Part shown: positions 1-5,530 of the stretch, in pieces
How the letters are laid out: every line of letters starts with the position of its first letter
Numbering within the stretch: position 1 is the first letter of the stretch
DNA from: an uncultured Pirellulales bacterium
Lineage (GTDB): Bacteria; Planctomycetota; Planctomycetia; Pirellulales; Lacipirellulaceae
DNA length: 8,008 nucleotides
Assembly: GCA_947258835.1 (NCBI GenBank)
Contig: CAMYJY010000110.1
Span: 1 to 8,008 of the forward strand
Reading direction: 5' to 3'
Made by a program: the position numbers and the translations under genes
Notes under the pieces: generated by a model
Told to the model about the DNA's origin: nothing
The model's database searches: none
Seen by the model: only the letters and a program-made list of their open reading frames with translations

Positions 1-241
1 GTAGCAGTGCAAGTGTTTCCGTCATTCCCGCGCAGGCGGGAATCCAGTAGCAGTGCAAGTGTTTCCGTCATTCCCGCGCAGGCGGGAATCCAGTAGCAGC
101 GCAAGTGTTTCCGTCATTCCCGCGCAGGCGGGAATCCAGTAGCAGTGCAAGTGTTTCCGTCATTCCCGCGTAGGCGGGAATCCAGTAGCAGCGCAAGTGT
201 TTCCGTCATTCCCGCGCAGGCGGGAATCCAGTAGCAGCGCA
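1..241. repeat. Tandem 46-bp palindromic repeat array, five full units plus a partial sixth
   Basis: Units begin at 1, 47, 93, 139 and 185, with a truncated one at 231. Each contains a perfect 8-bp inverted repeat, ATTCCCGC and GCGGGAAT around a 4-nt loop (24-31 and 36-43 in the first unit). Units are nearly identical: a T/C difference at unit position 8 and one loop change (GTAG for GCAG) in the fourth. The palindrome core matches the widely dispersed ATTCCCGC...GCGGGAAT intergenic repeat (dRS3-like in Neisseria, with similar forms in many phyla). The window starts inside the array, so more units may lie to the left. Frames through it give the familiar RRRES / DSRLRGND artefact peptides and are not genes. 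Confidence 0.93.
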
Positions 242-249
242 AATTGTCT

Positions 250-324
250 AGATTCCCGCCTCCGCGGGAATGACGTATGCGAGCGAAGCGGGAATGACGT
301 ATGCGAGCGAAGCGGGAAATGACG
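250..324. repeat. Inverted copy of the palindromic repeat followed by two 24-bp tandem units
   Basis: At 252-270 the palindrome recurs in opposite orientation (ATTCCCGCC TCC GCGGGAA, reading into TGAC), the reverse complement of the GTCATTCCCGC end of the upstream units. From 264 a 24-bp unit (GCGGGAATGACG then TATGCGAGCGAA) occurs twice exactly, 264-287 and 288-311. A third start at 312 decays after an inserted A. This looks like an array built by slippage next to an oppositely oriented palindrome. Confidence 0.85.
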
Positions 325-548
325 CAGGAGAGCAGCGGGAGTGATTTCAGGCACAGCGGTTACCAGCCCCCCCCCTCGACGCTCCGCGAATTCCCTTCAA
401 GTACACCCACCGAACAGGGTGATTGCACCATCGGTCCGCGGGGTCGTAACTTTTGCTGTTGTGCTCCTCCCAGCGGAACAGGTAATAATAGGCAGACTGG
501 GTATTGTGCGATTATCCGAGATGGTTACCTTTGAGGTACAGAATATAA
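325..548. other. Intergenic stretch without a supported gene
   Basis: Short frames cross this stretch, but none has a ribosome binding site, a recognisable motif or protein-like composition. It holds a nine-C homopolymer at 367-375 and a small CACCC/GGGTG hairpin (404-408 with 417-421). The last bases (543-548, ATATAA) are the left target duplication of the element that follows. Joined to the right flank (718 on) without the element, the site reads ATATAAAATG, which resembles a -10 region. I see no matching -35, so a promoter is only a possibility. Confidence 0.6.
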
Positions 549-711
549 CTTAAAGTGAAAACAGGTATACCCAGTGCTGACCGGTTTGGGCCGGAAAAGC
601 CCACTCCATCCGACTTACAGCGAGGTTTCTTGGTGAGCCGCCGCGGTGCGGAAACGGGGGTTGTTTTCTCGGGCTTTACCGGCTTCATGGAAACCCCGTT
701 TTCAGTTTGAG
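549..711. mobile_element. MITE-like non-autonomous element, copy 1 (163 bp)
   Basis: The terminal inverted repeats are CTTAAAGTGAAAAC (549-562) and GTTTTCAGTTTGAG (698-711), which pair at 12 of 14 positions. The element is flanked by the direct repeat ATATAA (543-548 and 712-717), as expected of a target-site duplication. The left 94 nt match copy 2 (6737-6830) at 83 of 94 positions without gaps, and the last 15 nt are identical. The interior differs: 54 nt here (643-696), 9 nt in copy 2. It encodes no transposase, so movement would need one supplied in trans. A hairpin at 587-603 is conserved in both copies. It lies 77 bp upstream of the HD-GYP start. The family is not one I recognise. Confidence 0.85.
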
Positions 712-772
712 ATATAAAATGATGGGCGGACCCCAGCCAAAGGCCTCCAGCGAGCATTTCGCAATCATGCTT

Positions 773-780
773 GGAAAGGA
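773..780 (+). promoter_or_regulatory. Shine-Dalgarno deciding the HD-GYP start
   Basis: GGAAAGGA sits 8 nt before the ATG at 789. An in-frame TTG at 771 would put this purine tract inside the coding region and has nothing comparable before it, so ATG 789 is the better start. Confidence 0.75.
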
Positions 781-788
781 AACCCCGT

Positions 789-2177
789 ATGTTGTCGGAG
801 ACATCTGTGCGTGTTAAGACAGACCAATTGCCCGTGGGGAGTCGTCTGGGACACCCGATCTATGACTGCGAAGAACGTTTGCTGTTGGCAGCCGGATCGT
901 TGATTACCGATGACATCAAGCAACTGCTGCGCGACCGCGGGTTTGACTACGTCCAACTCCATCCCCAGGATGCTGCCGCCCTCGACGGCCAATCCACGAC
1001 CAAGCCTAGCCAGCCGCCCATTCCGCCGCCAAAGCATGCTTCGACACCTTCGCGGCCAGCGTCCACGGGCGCGCCCGTGGCGGTTCATAACGGTCGTGCC
1101 ATGCCGACGGTCTCCACCCTGCGGGCCAAACTCAAGACCTCGCAGGCTGCCATCCCGCAGCAAATGGAGAATATGGGGCCCGCGCTGGCCCAGCAGCTCA
1201 AAACGCGGGGATGTGAACCTTATGACGTCCGCAAACAAGAGCGACTGCAAGAGGAATTTTCCTCGACTACGGATGTCTTGAATCAGCTTGTGGAGCAGGC
1301 CTATGCAGGCCGTCTGCAAAATGAACGTCCGCTTTCGGATACAACAAGCCAATTCGTAGGCCATCTGCTGGACGATGCAGATCAAGCAATTGACGTTTCC
1401 GCGGAGCGCGCACCCAACCCGAATATTACCGAACGCGGGATGCGTTTGTCGCTGCTGGCCATGGCCACTGCCATTGAAATGGGGTGGGATGCAACGCACG
1501 TGCGTGAGGTGGGGCTCTGCGGCTTGGTCCATGACTGGGGCATGTTTCAATTGGCCGAGAAATTGCATGATCCCGCCCGCACGCTTTCCTCCAGCGATCA
1601 GGCGGAGCTGGCCCAACACCCACTTTTTACCGCTGAGCTCCTGGAACCGTTACCTTTCGTTTCCCCAGCGGTGCGCACGGCGGCCACCCAAGTCCATGAA
1701 AATCTCGACGGTTCCGGCTACCCTCTCGGACTCCAGCACACAGAAATTCATCCCCTAGCGCATGTGTTGCACGTGGTCGACGCGTACATCACGCTCACCG
1801 CCGAGATGCACGGGCGGCCGGCCTATTTGCCCTACGACGTGATGGTCTACCTCCTCAACCAGGTCAAGGCCGGACGCATGCAGGAGCAGGCGACCCGCGC
1901 CTTCCTAAATGTGATTTCGCTATTTCCCATCGGCAGCCATGTGCGACTCAGCGATGGTAGCGAAGCGCGGGTGATCCGCCGGAATGCCCAGCACTACACG
2001 TCTCCCATCGTGCAGCGCGTGGGGGCAAGTGGTTCTCTCCGCATCGACCCGGCACACGCTTCGATCATCGATCTGGCCACGAGCAACCTCCGCGTGATGG
2101 CCCCCCTCGAGTCCCCGGATCGCGAAGCGGTACGGCTCGATGAAACGCTGATGGGCCAGATCCTGTGGGAAGGCTAG
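789..2177 (+). CDS. HD-GYP-like domain protein, divergent active site
   Basis: This 462-residue protein is probably cytoplasmic; I see no signal peptide or membrane segment. Residue numbers here count from the ATG at 789. The N-terminal block (about 10-60) has the VGSRLGHPIYD...LLLAAGSLI pattern found before many HD-GYP domains. A proline-rich linker follows (about 70-100). The HD-GYP region spans about 210-370: HD at H248/D249 (HDWGM), HP at H277, HENLDGSGYP at 303-312 and the VVD aspartate at D331. The C-terminal FPIGS..LSDGS..VIRRN block is typical of the wider family. HD-GYP proteins usually hydrolyse cyclic di-GMP with a metal centre. Here the lysine of HDIGK is Met252, the first His of HHE is Val302, and the early metal-ligand His appears to be Arg (near 216). 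Activity is therefore doubtful and a binding or regulatory role is possible. The gene converges on the enoyl-CoA hydratase gene with a 9-bp gap. Confidence 0.9.
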   Translation: MLSETSVRVKTDQLPVGSRLGHPIYDCEERLLLAAGSLITDDIKQLLRDRGFDYVQLHPQDAAALDGQSTTKPSQPPIPPPKHASTPSRPASTGAPVAVHNGRAMPTVSTLRAKLKTSQAAIPQQMENMGPALAQQLKTRGCEPYDVRKQERLQEEFSSTTDVLNQLVEQAYAGRLQNERPLSDTTSQFVGHLLDDADQAIDVSAERAPNPNITERGMRLSLLAMATAIEMGWDATHVREVGLCGLVHDWGMFQLAEKLHDPARTLSSSDQAELAQHPLFTAELLEPLPFVSPAVRTAATQVHENLDGSGYPLGLQHTEIHPLAHVLHVVDAYITLTAEMHGRPAYLPYDVMVYLLNQVKAGRMQEQATRAFLNVISLFPIGSHVRLSDGSEARVIRRNAQHYTSPIVQRVGASGSLRIDPAHASIIDLATSNLRVMAPLESPDREAVRLDETLMGQILWEG

Positions 2178-2186
2178 TGCGGTTAC

Positions 2187-2948
2187 TCAAGCCTGCCACA
2201 CGGGCTGACGTTTTTCCACAAAGGCATTTTTGCCTTCCACCGCGTCGGGGTGGGCAAAGATCTGTCCAAAGGCAGTGATTTCGTCGCGATGCATGCCATC
2301 GTCCTGGGGGCCCGCCAAAACTTTTTTGCTTTCTTGGACGGCGTGTGGGCTAACGTGCTGGATTGCTTTAGCCGTCGCCATGACATGCTCCATGAAGTCC
2401 GCCGCAGGAAACACCGCGTTGGCCAGGCCCCAGTCCCGGGCCTCGGTGCCACGGAGCAACTTGCCGGTAAAGATCATCTCTTTTGCGCGGGCCAGGCCAA
2501 TGCGGGCGCTCAACCGGCGATGTCCACCAAAGCCGGGAATTAAGCCCAGTTTCAGTTCCGGGAGGCCCACTTTGGCCTCCTCCGCGACATAGATAAAATC
2601 CGCACTGAGGGCCAACTCCAACCCGCCCCCCAGGGCAAAGCCATTCACGGCCGCGATTACCGGCATGGGCAAAGATTCCAGTTGGTTCATGGTGGCATGC
2701 CCCAACTCCGCCAGCGCCTCCGCCGCGGCGGGCGTCAGTTCTTGCATGGCCTTGATATCCGCCCCGGCCACAAAAGCCTTCCCCGCGCCCGTAATCACCA
2801 GCACGCGCACGGCCGCATCCTGGGCGACCTCATGGAGGGTATCCTGCAATGCCCGCAGCGTCTCCGCGTCCAAGGCATTCATAACTTGGGGGCTGTTCAT
2901 CGTTACCACCGCCACACCGTCGGTGACGGCACATTCCACGCGAGACAT
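2187..2948 (-). CDS. Enoyl-CoA hydratase (crotonase family)
   Basis: At 253 residues this is normal length for crotonases. It should hydrate crotonyl-CoA to 3-hydroxybutyryl-CoA reversibly in the cytoplasm. The oxyanion-hole segment AGADIKAM is at 61-68. The signature ALGGGLELALSADF (105-118) holds the first catalytic glutamate, E111, and GLPELKLGLIPGFGG (128-142) holds the second, E131. These correspond to Glu144 and Glu164 of rat mitochondrial hydratase. The C-terminus EGKNAFVEKRQPVW is the usual family ending. The start is supported by AGGAG 8 nt upstream (2957-2961). It is the last gene of the minus-strand cluster, separated from the CoA-transferase gene by 208 bp containing strong hairpins. 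Its context suggests a crotonase role (crt-like), though substrate range within the family is broad. Confidence 0.95.
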   Translation of the reverse strand: MSRVECAVTDGVAVVTMNSPQVMNALDAETLRALQDTLHEVAQDAAVRVLVITGAGKAFVAGADIKAMQELTPAAAEALAELGHATMNQLESLPMPVIAAVNGFALGGGLELALSADFIYVAEEAKVGLPELKLGLIPGFGGHRRLSARIGLARAKEMIFTGKLLRGTEARDWGLANAVFPAADFMEHVMATAKAIQHVSPHAVQESKKVLAGPQDDGMHRDEITAFGQIFAHPDAVEGKNAFVEKRQPVWQA

Positions 2949-2972
2949 GTATTTTTCTCCTTGAGTGGGAGT

Positions 2973-3007
2973 TGCTACCAGAACGGCCAGAGGCCGTTTT
3001 GGTAGCA
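2973..3007 (-). other. Strong intercistronic hairpin before the enoyl-CoA hydratase gene
   Basis: The 16-nt arms TGCTACCAGAACGGCC (2973-2988) and GGCCGTTTTGGTAGCA (2992-3007) pair fully apart from one position that is a G-U wobble or an A-C mismatch depending on the strand, around a 3-nt loop. On the minus strand it ends 11 nt before the AGGAG Shine-Dalgarno and has no U tract, so it is not a normal intrinsic terminator. A transcript processing or stability element, or a remnant of a repeat, is more likely. Confidence 0.7.
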
Positions 3008-3156
3008 GGAAATTGATTGTTCCGACAAGGAACCACAGCGAACGCGACGACCAGCAGGGGCTTATTTTTCGTTTGTTGATTCGTTGTTTCCGTTGTTTCG
3101 TCGTGGTTCAAAATTCTCAGCAAACAAGCTCCGGGGCGTGGCCTCCGGCGGCTCTC
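3008..3156 (-). other. Non-coding gap between CoA-transferase and enoyl-CoA hydratase genes
   Basis: No gene is visible. GAACCAC (3030-3036) and GACGA (3046-3050) pair with GTGGTTC (3103-3109) and TCGTC (3098-3102), giving a 12-bp interrupted stem around a 47-nt loop. On the minus strand the loop includes an A-rich quasi-repeated tract (AACAACGGAAACAACGAATC). It may be structured RNA or a decayed repeat. Confidence 0.5.
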
Positions 3157-4440
3157 TCAAGCAGCGCCATCTTCCTCCAAGGCCTGGCGAAACTTCGGGT
3201 GCGCAATCGCCAAGAGCGCCTCGCGACGCTGACGATTGGTCCGGCAACGCAAATCAGCGATGCCGTACTCGGTGACCACATACTGTACGTCATACCTGGA
3301 AGTGGTCACGCACGCCCCCTCGTCCAGCTGGGCCACGATGCGTGAGATACTTTTGTCGCGGGTGGTCGAAGGAAAAGCAAGGATCGACTTGCCACCGGCG
3401 GACATACTGGCCGCCCGCACAAAATCCACCTGCCCGCCCACCGCCGAATATTGTTTGCCGCCAATCATGTCCGCGCAGACTTGGCCGCGCAGGTCCACTT
3501 GGATGGCCGAGTTGATGGAAATCAGACGGTCCTCGCGGCAGGCAATGGCCGGGTGGTTGGTGTAATCCACCGGTCGCATCAACACCGCGGGATTCTGATC
3601 CACAAAATCGTACAAACGCTGCGTCCCAATCAAAAAAGTGGCCACAAATTGGTGGGGATGCAACGTCTTGCGGGCGTTGGTGATCACGCCTTGCTCGTAC
3701 AAATCCAAGACCCCGTCGGAAAACATCTCCGTGTGGATGCCCAGGTCTTTCTTGTCCCCCAAAAATTTTAGGACCGCGTCCGGAATGGCCCCAATCCCCA
3801 ACTGCAAGGTGCCCCCATCGGGTACCAAGGAGGCAATGTGCTCCCCGATTTTTTCCTCCACCGGGCCAATCTTCGGGAGTGGGATCTCGGGCAAGGCCCG
3901 CTCCACCTCCACGATGGCGTCTACCTTCGAAACGTGCATGCTGCTGCCCAACGTCCGTGGCATCCGCGGATTGACTTCGGCCACCACGTACTTGGCCGAT
4001 TCCGCTGCCTGCATGGTGTAGTCCACCGAAACACCAAAACTCATGTTGCCATCTGCATCCGGTGGCGCTACCTGAATGCATGCCACATCCACCGGATACA
4101 CGCCCTCGCGGAGCATGATCGGGATCTGATAGAAAAAGCAGGGAGTGAAATCAGCCTGACCGCGCGCCACCGCCGCCCGGGAGCCGGTTCCCACAAACAA
4201 TGCATTGTGCCGGAAGTGTCCGGCATACTCCGGCTCGCAGTAAGCGCAGGAGCAGAGAGGCACCATGTGCGTGATCTCCACATCCGTGAGACGGTCTTTC
4301 TGCGCCAACAGAGCCGCCACCAACTCGCACGGTTCGGCCGCGGCGTGCGCCAACAGCACATGCTGCCCCGACTGAATCAGCGCGACCGCTTCCGCCGCCG
4401 AACACGATTTATCCCGATAAGGTTGCTGCCAATCGCTCAT
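3157..4440 (-). CDS. Acetyl-CoA hydrolase/transferase family CoA-transferase (class I; 4-hydroxybutyrate or butyrate:acetate type)
   Basis: This 427-residue protein matches the usual length of the 4-hydroxybutyrate / butyryl-CoA:acetate CoA-transferase group. The enzyme moves CoA from an acyl-CoA to a carboxylic acid through a glutamyl-CoA thioester. The catalytic glutamate is E238 in GIHTEMFSDGV, the position known as Glu238 in AbfT of Clostridium aminobutyricum. GGTLQLGIGAIPDAV (209-223) and GGQVDFVRAA (335-344) are the conserved CoA-pocket and glycine-rich motifs, and EYGIADLR (391-398) is the C-terminal signature. The ATG overlaps the stop of the upstream dehydrogenase gene as ATGA. A GGGAGGG Shine-Dalgarno lies inside that gene (4446-4452, 5 nt from the ATG), so coupled translation is likely. 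The substrate (acetate, butyrate, 4-hydroxybutyrate) cannot be told from sequence alone; the neighbours favour a C4 acyl-CoA. Confidence 0.93.
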   Translation of the reverse strand: MSDWQQPYRDKSCSAAEAVALIQSGQHVLLAHAAAEPCELVAALLAQKDRLTDVEITHMVPLCSCAYCEPEYAGHFRHNALFVGTGSRAAVARGQADFTPCFFYQIPIMLREGVYPVDVACIQVAPPDADGNMSFGVSVDYTMQAAESAKYVVAEVNPRMPRTLGSSMHVSKVDAIVEVERALPEIPLPKIGPVEEKIGEHIASLVPDGGTLQLGIGAIPDAVLKFLGDKKDLGIHTEMFSDGVLDLYEQGVITNARKTLHPHQFVATFLIGTQRLYDFVDQNPAVLMRPVDYTNHPAIACREDRLISINSAIQVDLRGQVCADMIGGKQYSAVGGQVDFVRAASMSAGGKSILAFPSTTRDKSISRIVAQLDEGACVTTSRYDVQYVVTEYGIADLRCRTNRQRREALLAIAHPKFRQALEEDGAA

Positions 4441-5297
4441 GGTTTCCCTCCCGCTCCATATTGGTGAAAACCGTGACCGGTCTTCTTGCCCAGTCGCCCC
4501 GCCGCGACCATTTTACGCAGGAGCGGAGCCGCCCGGTATTTGCTGTCCGCAAAGTCCTGATGCAAAACGTCCATAATGTACAAGACGACATCCAATCCAA
4601 TCAGATCCGCCAAGGCCAGCGGACCCATGGGTTGGCCTGCACCCAGTTTCATGACCTGGTCGATGGTTTCCGCATCGGCAACCCCCTCGCTCACAGCGAA
4701 GATGGCTTCGTTGATCATGGGAATCAAAATTCGATTCACCCCAAAGCCGGGCATGTCATGGACTTCCATGGGGACCTTGCCGATCCTGTCGCATACGGCG
4801 AGGACTCGAGCCGTGGTTTCCACCGAGGTTTGTAACGCTTTGATGACCTCCACCAGTTGCATCATCGGCACCGGATTCATGAAATGCATCCCGATCACCC
4901 GTGATGGATGCTGGGCAAACGATGCGATTTCTGTCAACGAGATCGTAGAGGTGTTCGATGCCAAGATGCAGTCGTCGCTGGCGACCTCGCTTAATTGTTG
5001 GAATATTTTTTGCTTGATATCCTTCCGCTCCGAAGCTGCTTCCACAACCAGCTGGCACTCGGAGAAAGCCTGGTAGGAGGTGCCGCTCTGAATCCGCGCC
5101 ACAGCCCCCTGCATTTGTTCCGCGGTAATTTTTTCCTTGCTGAGCTGACGCTGCATGTTCTTTTGAATGCCGGCTAAGGCGTTTTGCAGCAGTTCTTCCT
5201 GCACGTCCACCAGGACCACATCGATGGCAGCCAAGGCAAAGACATGCGCAATCCCGCTGCCCATCGTGCCACATCCAACCACGCCAATTTTATCCAC
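4437..5297 (-). CDS. hbd: 3-hydroxybutyryl-CoA dehydrogenase
   Basis: This 286-residue NAD(P)-dependent dehydrogenase interconverts acetoacetyl-CoA and 3-hydroxybutyryl-CoA. The N-terminal Rossmann fold has GCGTMG at 8-13. The catalytic set of the 3-hydroxyacyl-CoA dehydrogenase family is complete: Ser117 (in SNTS), His138 (HFMNPVP), Glu150 (LVEV) and Asn188 (GFGVNR). The C-terminal domain ends with the usual GRLGKKTGHGFHQY. The GTG at 5297 is preferred over the TTG at 5303. The Shine-Dalgarno GGGAGGAG (5304-5311) is 6 nt from the GTG but directly abuts the TTG, and GTG gives the standard family N-terminus. The stop overlaps the CoA-transferase start (ATGA). The 233-bp gap to the thiolase gene contains a terminator-like hairpin and a 19-bp tandem duplication, so this gene may have a separate transcript as well as operon readthrough. 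Confidence 0.95.
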   Translation of the reverse strand: MDKIGVVGCGTMGSGIAHVFALAAIDVVLVDVQEELLQNALAGIQKNMQRQLSKEKITAEQMQGAVARIQSGTSYQAFSECQLVVEAASERKDIKQKIFQQLSEVASDDCILASNTSTISLTEIASFAQHPSRVIGMHFMNPVPMMQLVEVIKALQTSVETTARVLAVCDRIGKVPMEVHDMPGFGVNRILIPMINEAIFAVSEGVADAETIDQVMKLGAGQPMGPLALADLIGLDVVLYIMDVLHQDFADSKYRAAPLLRKMVAAGRLGKKTGHGFHQYGAGGKP

Positions 5298-5303
5298 CCT
5301 CAA

Positions 5304-5311
5304 CTCCTCCC
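5304..5311 (-). promoter_or_regulatory. Shine-Dalgarno deciding the hbd start
   Basis: On the minus strand GGGAGGAG precedes the GTG at 5297 by 6 nt. The same tract touches the alternative TTG at 5303 with no spacer. Confidence 0.75.
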
Positions 5312-5348
5312 GTTTTTGATGCGAGCTACCGTTTTTGATGCGAGCTAC
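5311..5348. repeat. 19-bp perfect tandem duplication upstream of hbd
   Basis: The unit CGTTTTTGATGCGAGCTAC occurs at 5311-5329 and 5330-5348 without a mismatch. It abuts the hbd Shine-Dalgarno. On the minus strand both copies read GTAGCTCGCATCAAAAACG and lie in the leader of hbd. Confidence 0.9.
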
Positions 5349-5402
5349 CGCTCGGATGCTGATGGCCCGCTCCCGTTGGTCGCTTACGTAAGTGCAGTTT
5401 TT

Positions 5403-5429
5403 GAAAAAACGGTCGGCAGCCGTTCTTTC
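5403..5429 (-). terminator. Possible intrinsic terminator or attenuator between thiolase and hbd
   Basis: The arms 5403-5412 and 5420-5429 form a 10-bp stem with one A-C mismatch around a 7-nt loop; the core is AACGG/CCGTT. Read on the minus strand, the core stem is followed at once by TTTTTT as part of the 3' arm and then CAAAAAC. It lies about 100 nt after the thiolase stop. The GC part is only three base pairs, so termination would be weak or partial. Confidence 0.4.
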
Positions 5430-5513
5430 AGAAGTAAATTGATCTCAACCAAAGTCGATCGTAAAGACTCGCCCTGGGATCATCCCCACAGGCTCCCCTT
5501 CACATCATACGTG

Positions 5514-5526
5514 CGCGCCGGGCGCG
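5514..5526 (-). other. GC hairpin just after the thiolase stop
   Basis: CGCGC (5514-5518) and GCGCG (5522-5526) pair around a 3-nt loop, 4 nt beyond the thiolase stop codon. There is no U tract. It may protect or define an RNA 3' end, or it may be chance in GC-rich DNA. Confidence 0.35.
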
Positions 5527-5530
5527 GACC

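Noticed and set aside
1..241. CRISPR array
   Set aside because: The segments between the palindromes are the same in every unit, so there are no unique spacers; no cas gene is present.
160..354. Minus-strand reading frame across the palindromic array
   Set aside because: Its peptide is made of the RRRES and DSRLRGNDG artefact strings that this repeat yields in any genome; there is no ribosome binding site.
512..757. Minus-strand frame through element copy 1, similar at its end to one through copy 2 (RRLTKKP)
   Set aside because: The shared peptide lies in the element itself, and the frame is broken by the differing interiors; the similarity is explained by the repeat DNA.
771..788. TTG start extending the HD-GYP protein by six residues
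   Set aside because: It would place the GGAAAGGA Shine-Dalgarno within the coding region; ATG 789 fits better.
765..1619. Long minus-strand frame opposite the HD-GYP gene
   Set aside because: It is antisense to a clearly conserved protein, with Arg/His/Gly-rich composition and no recognisable motif.
2178..2186. Terminator between the convergent HD-GYP and hydratase genes
   Set aside because: The gap is only 9 bp and holds no hairpin or T run, so no terminator can be supported there.
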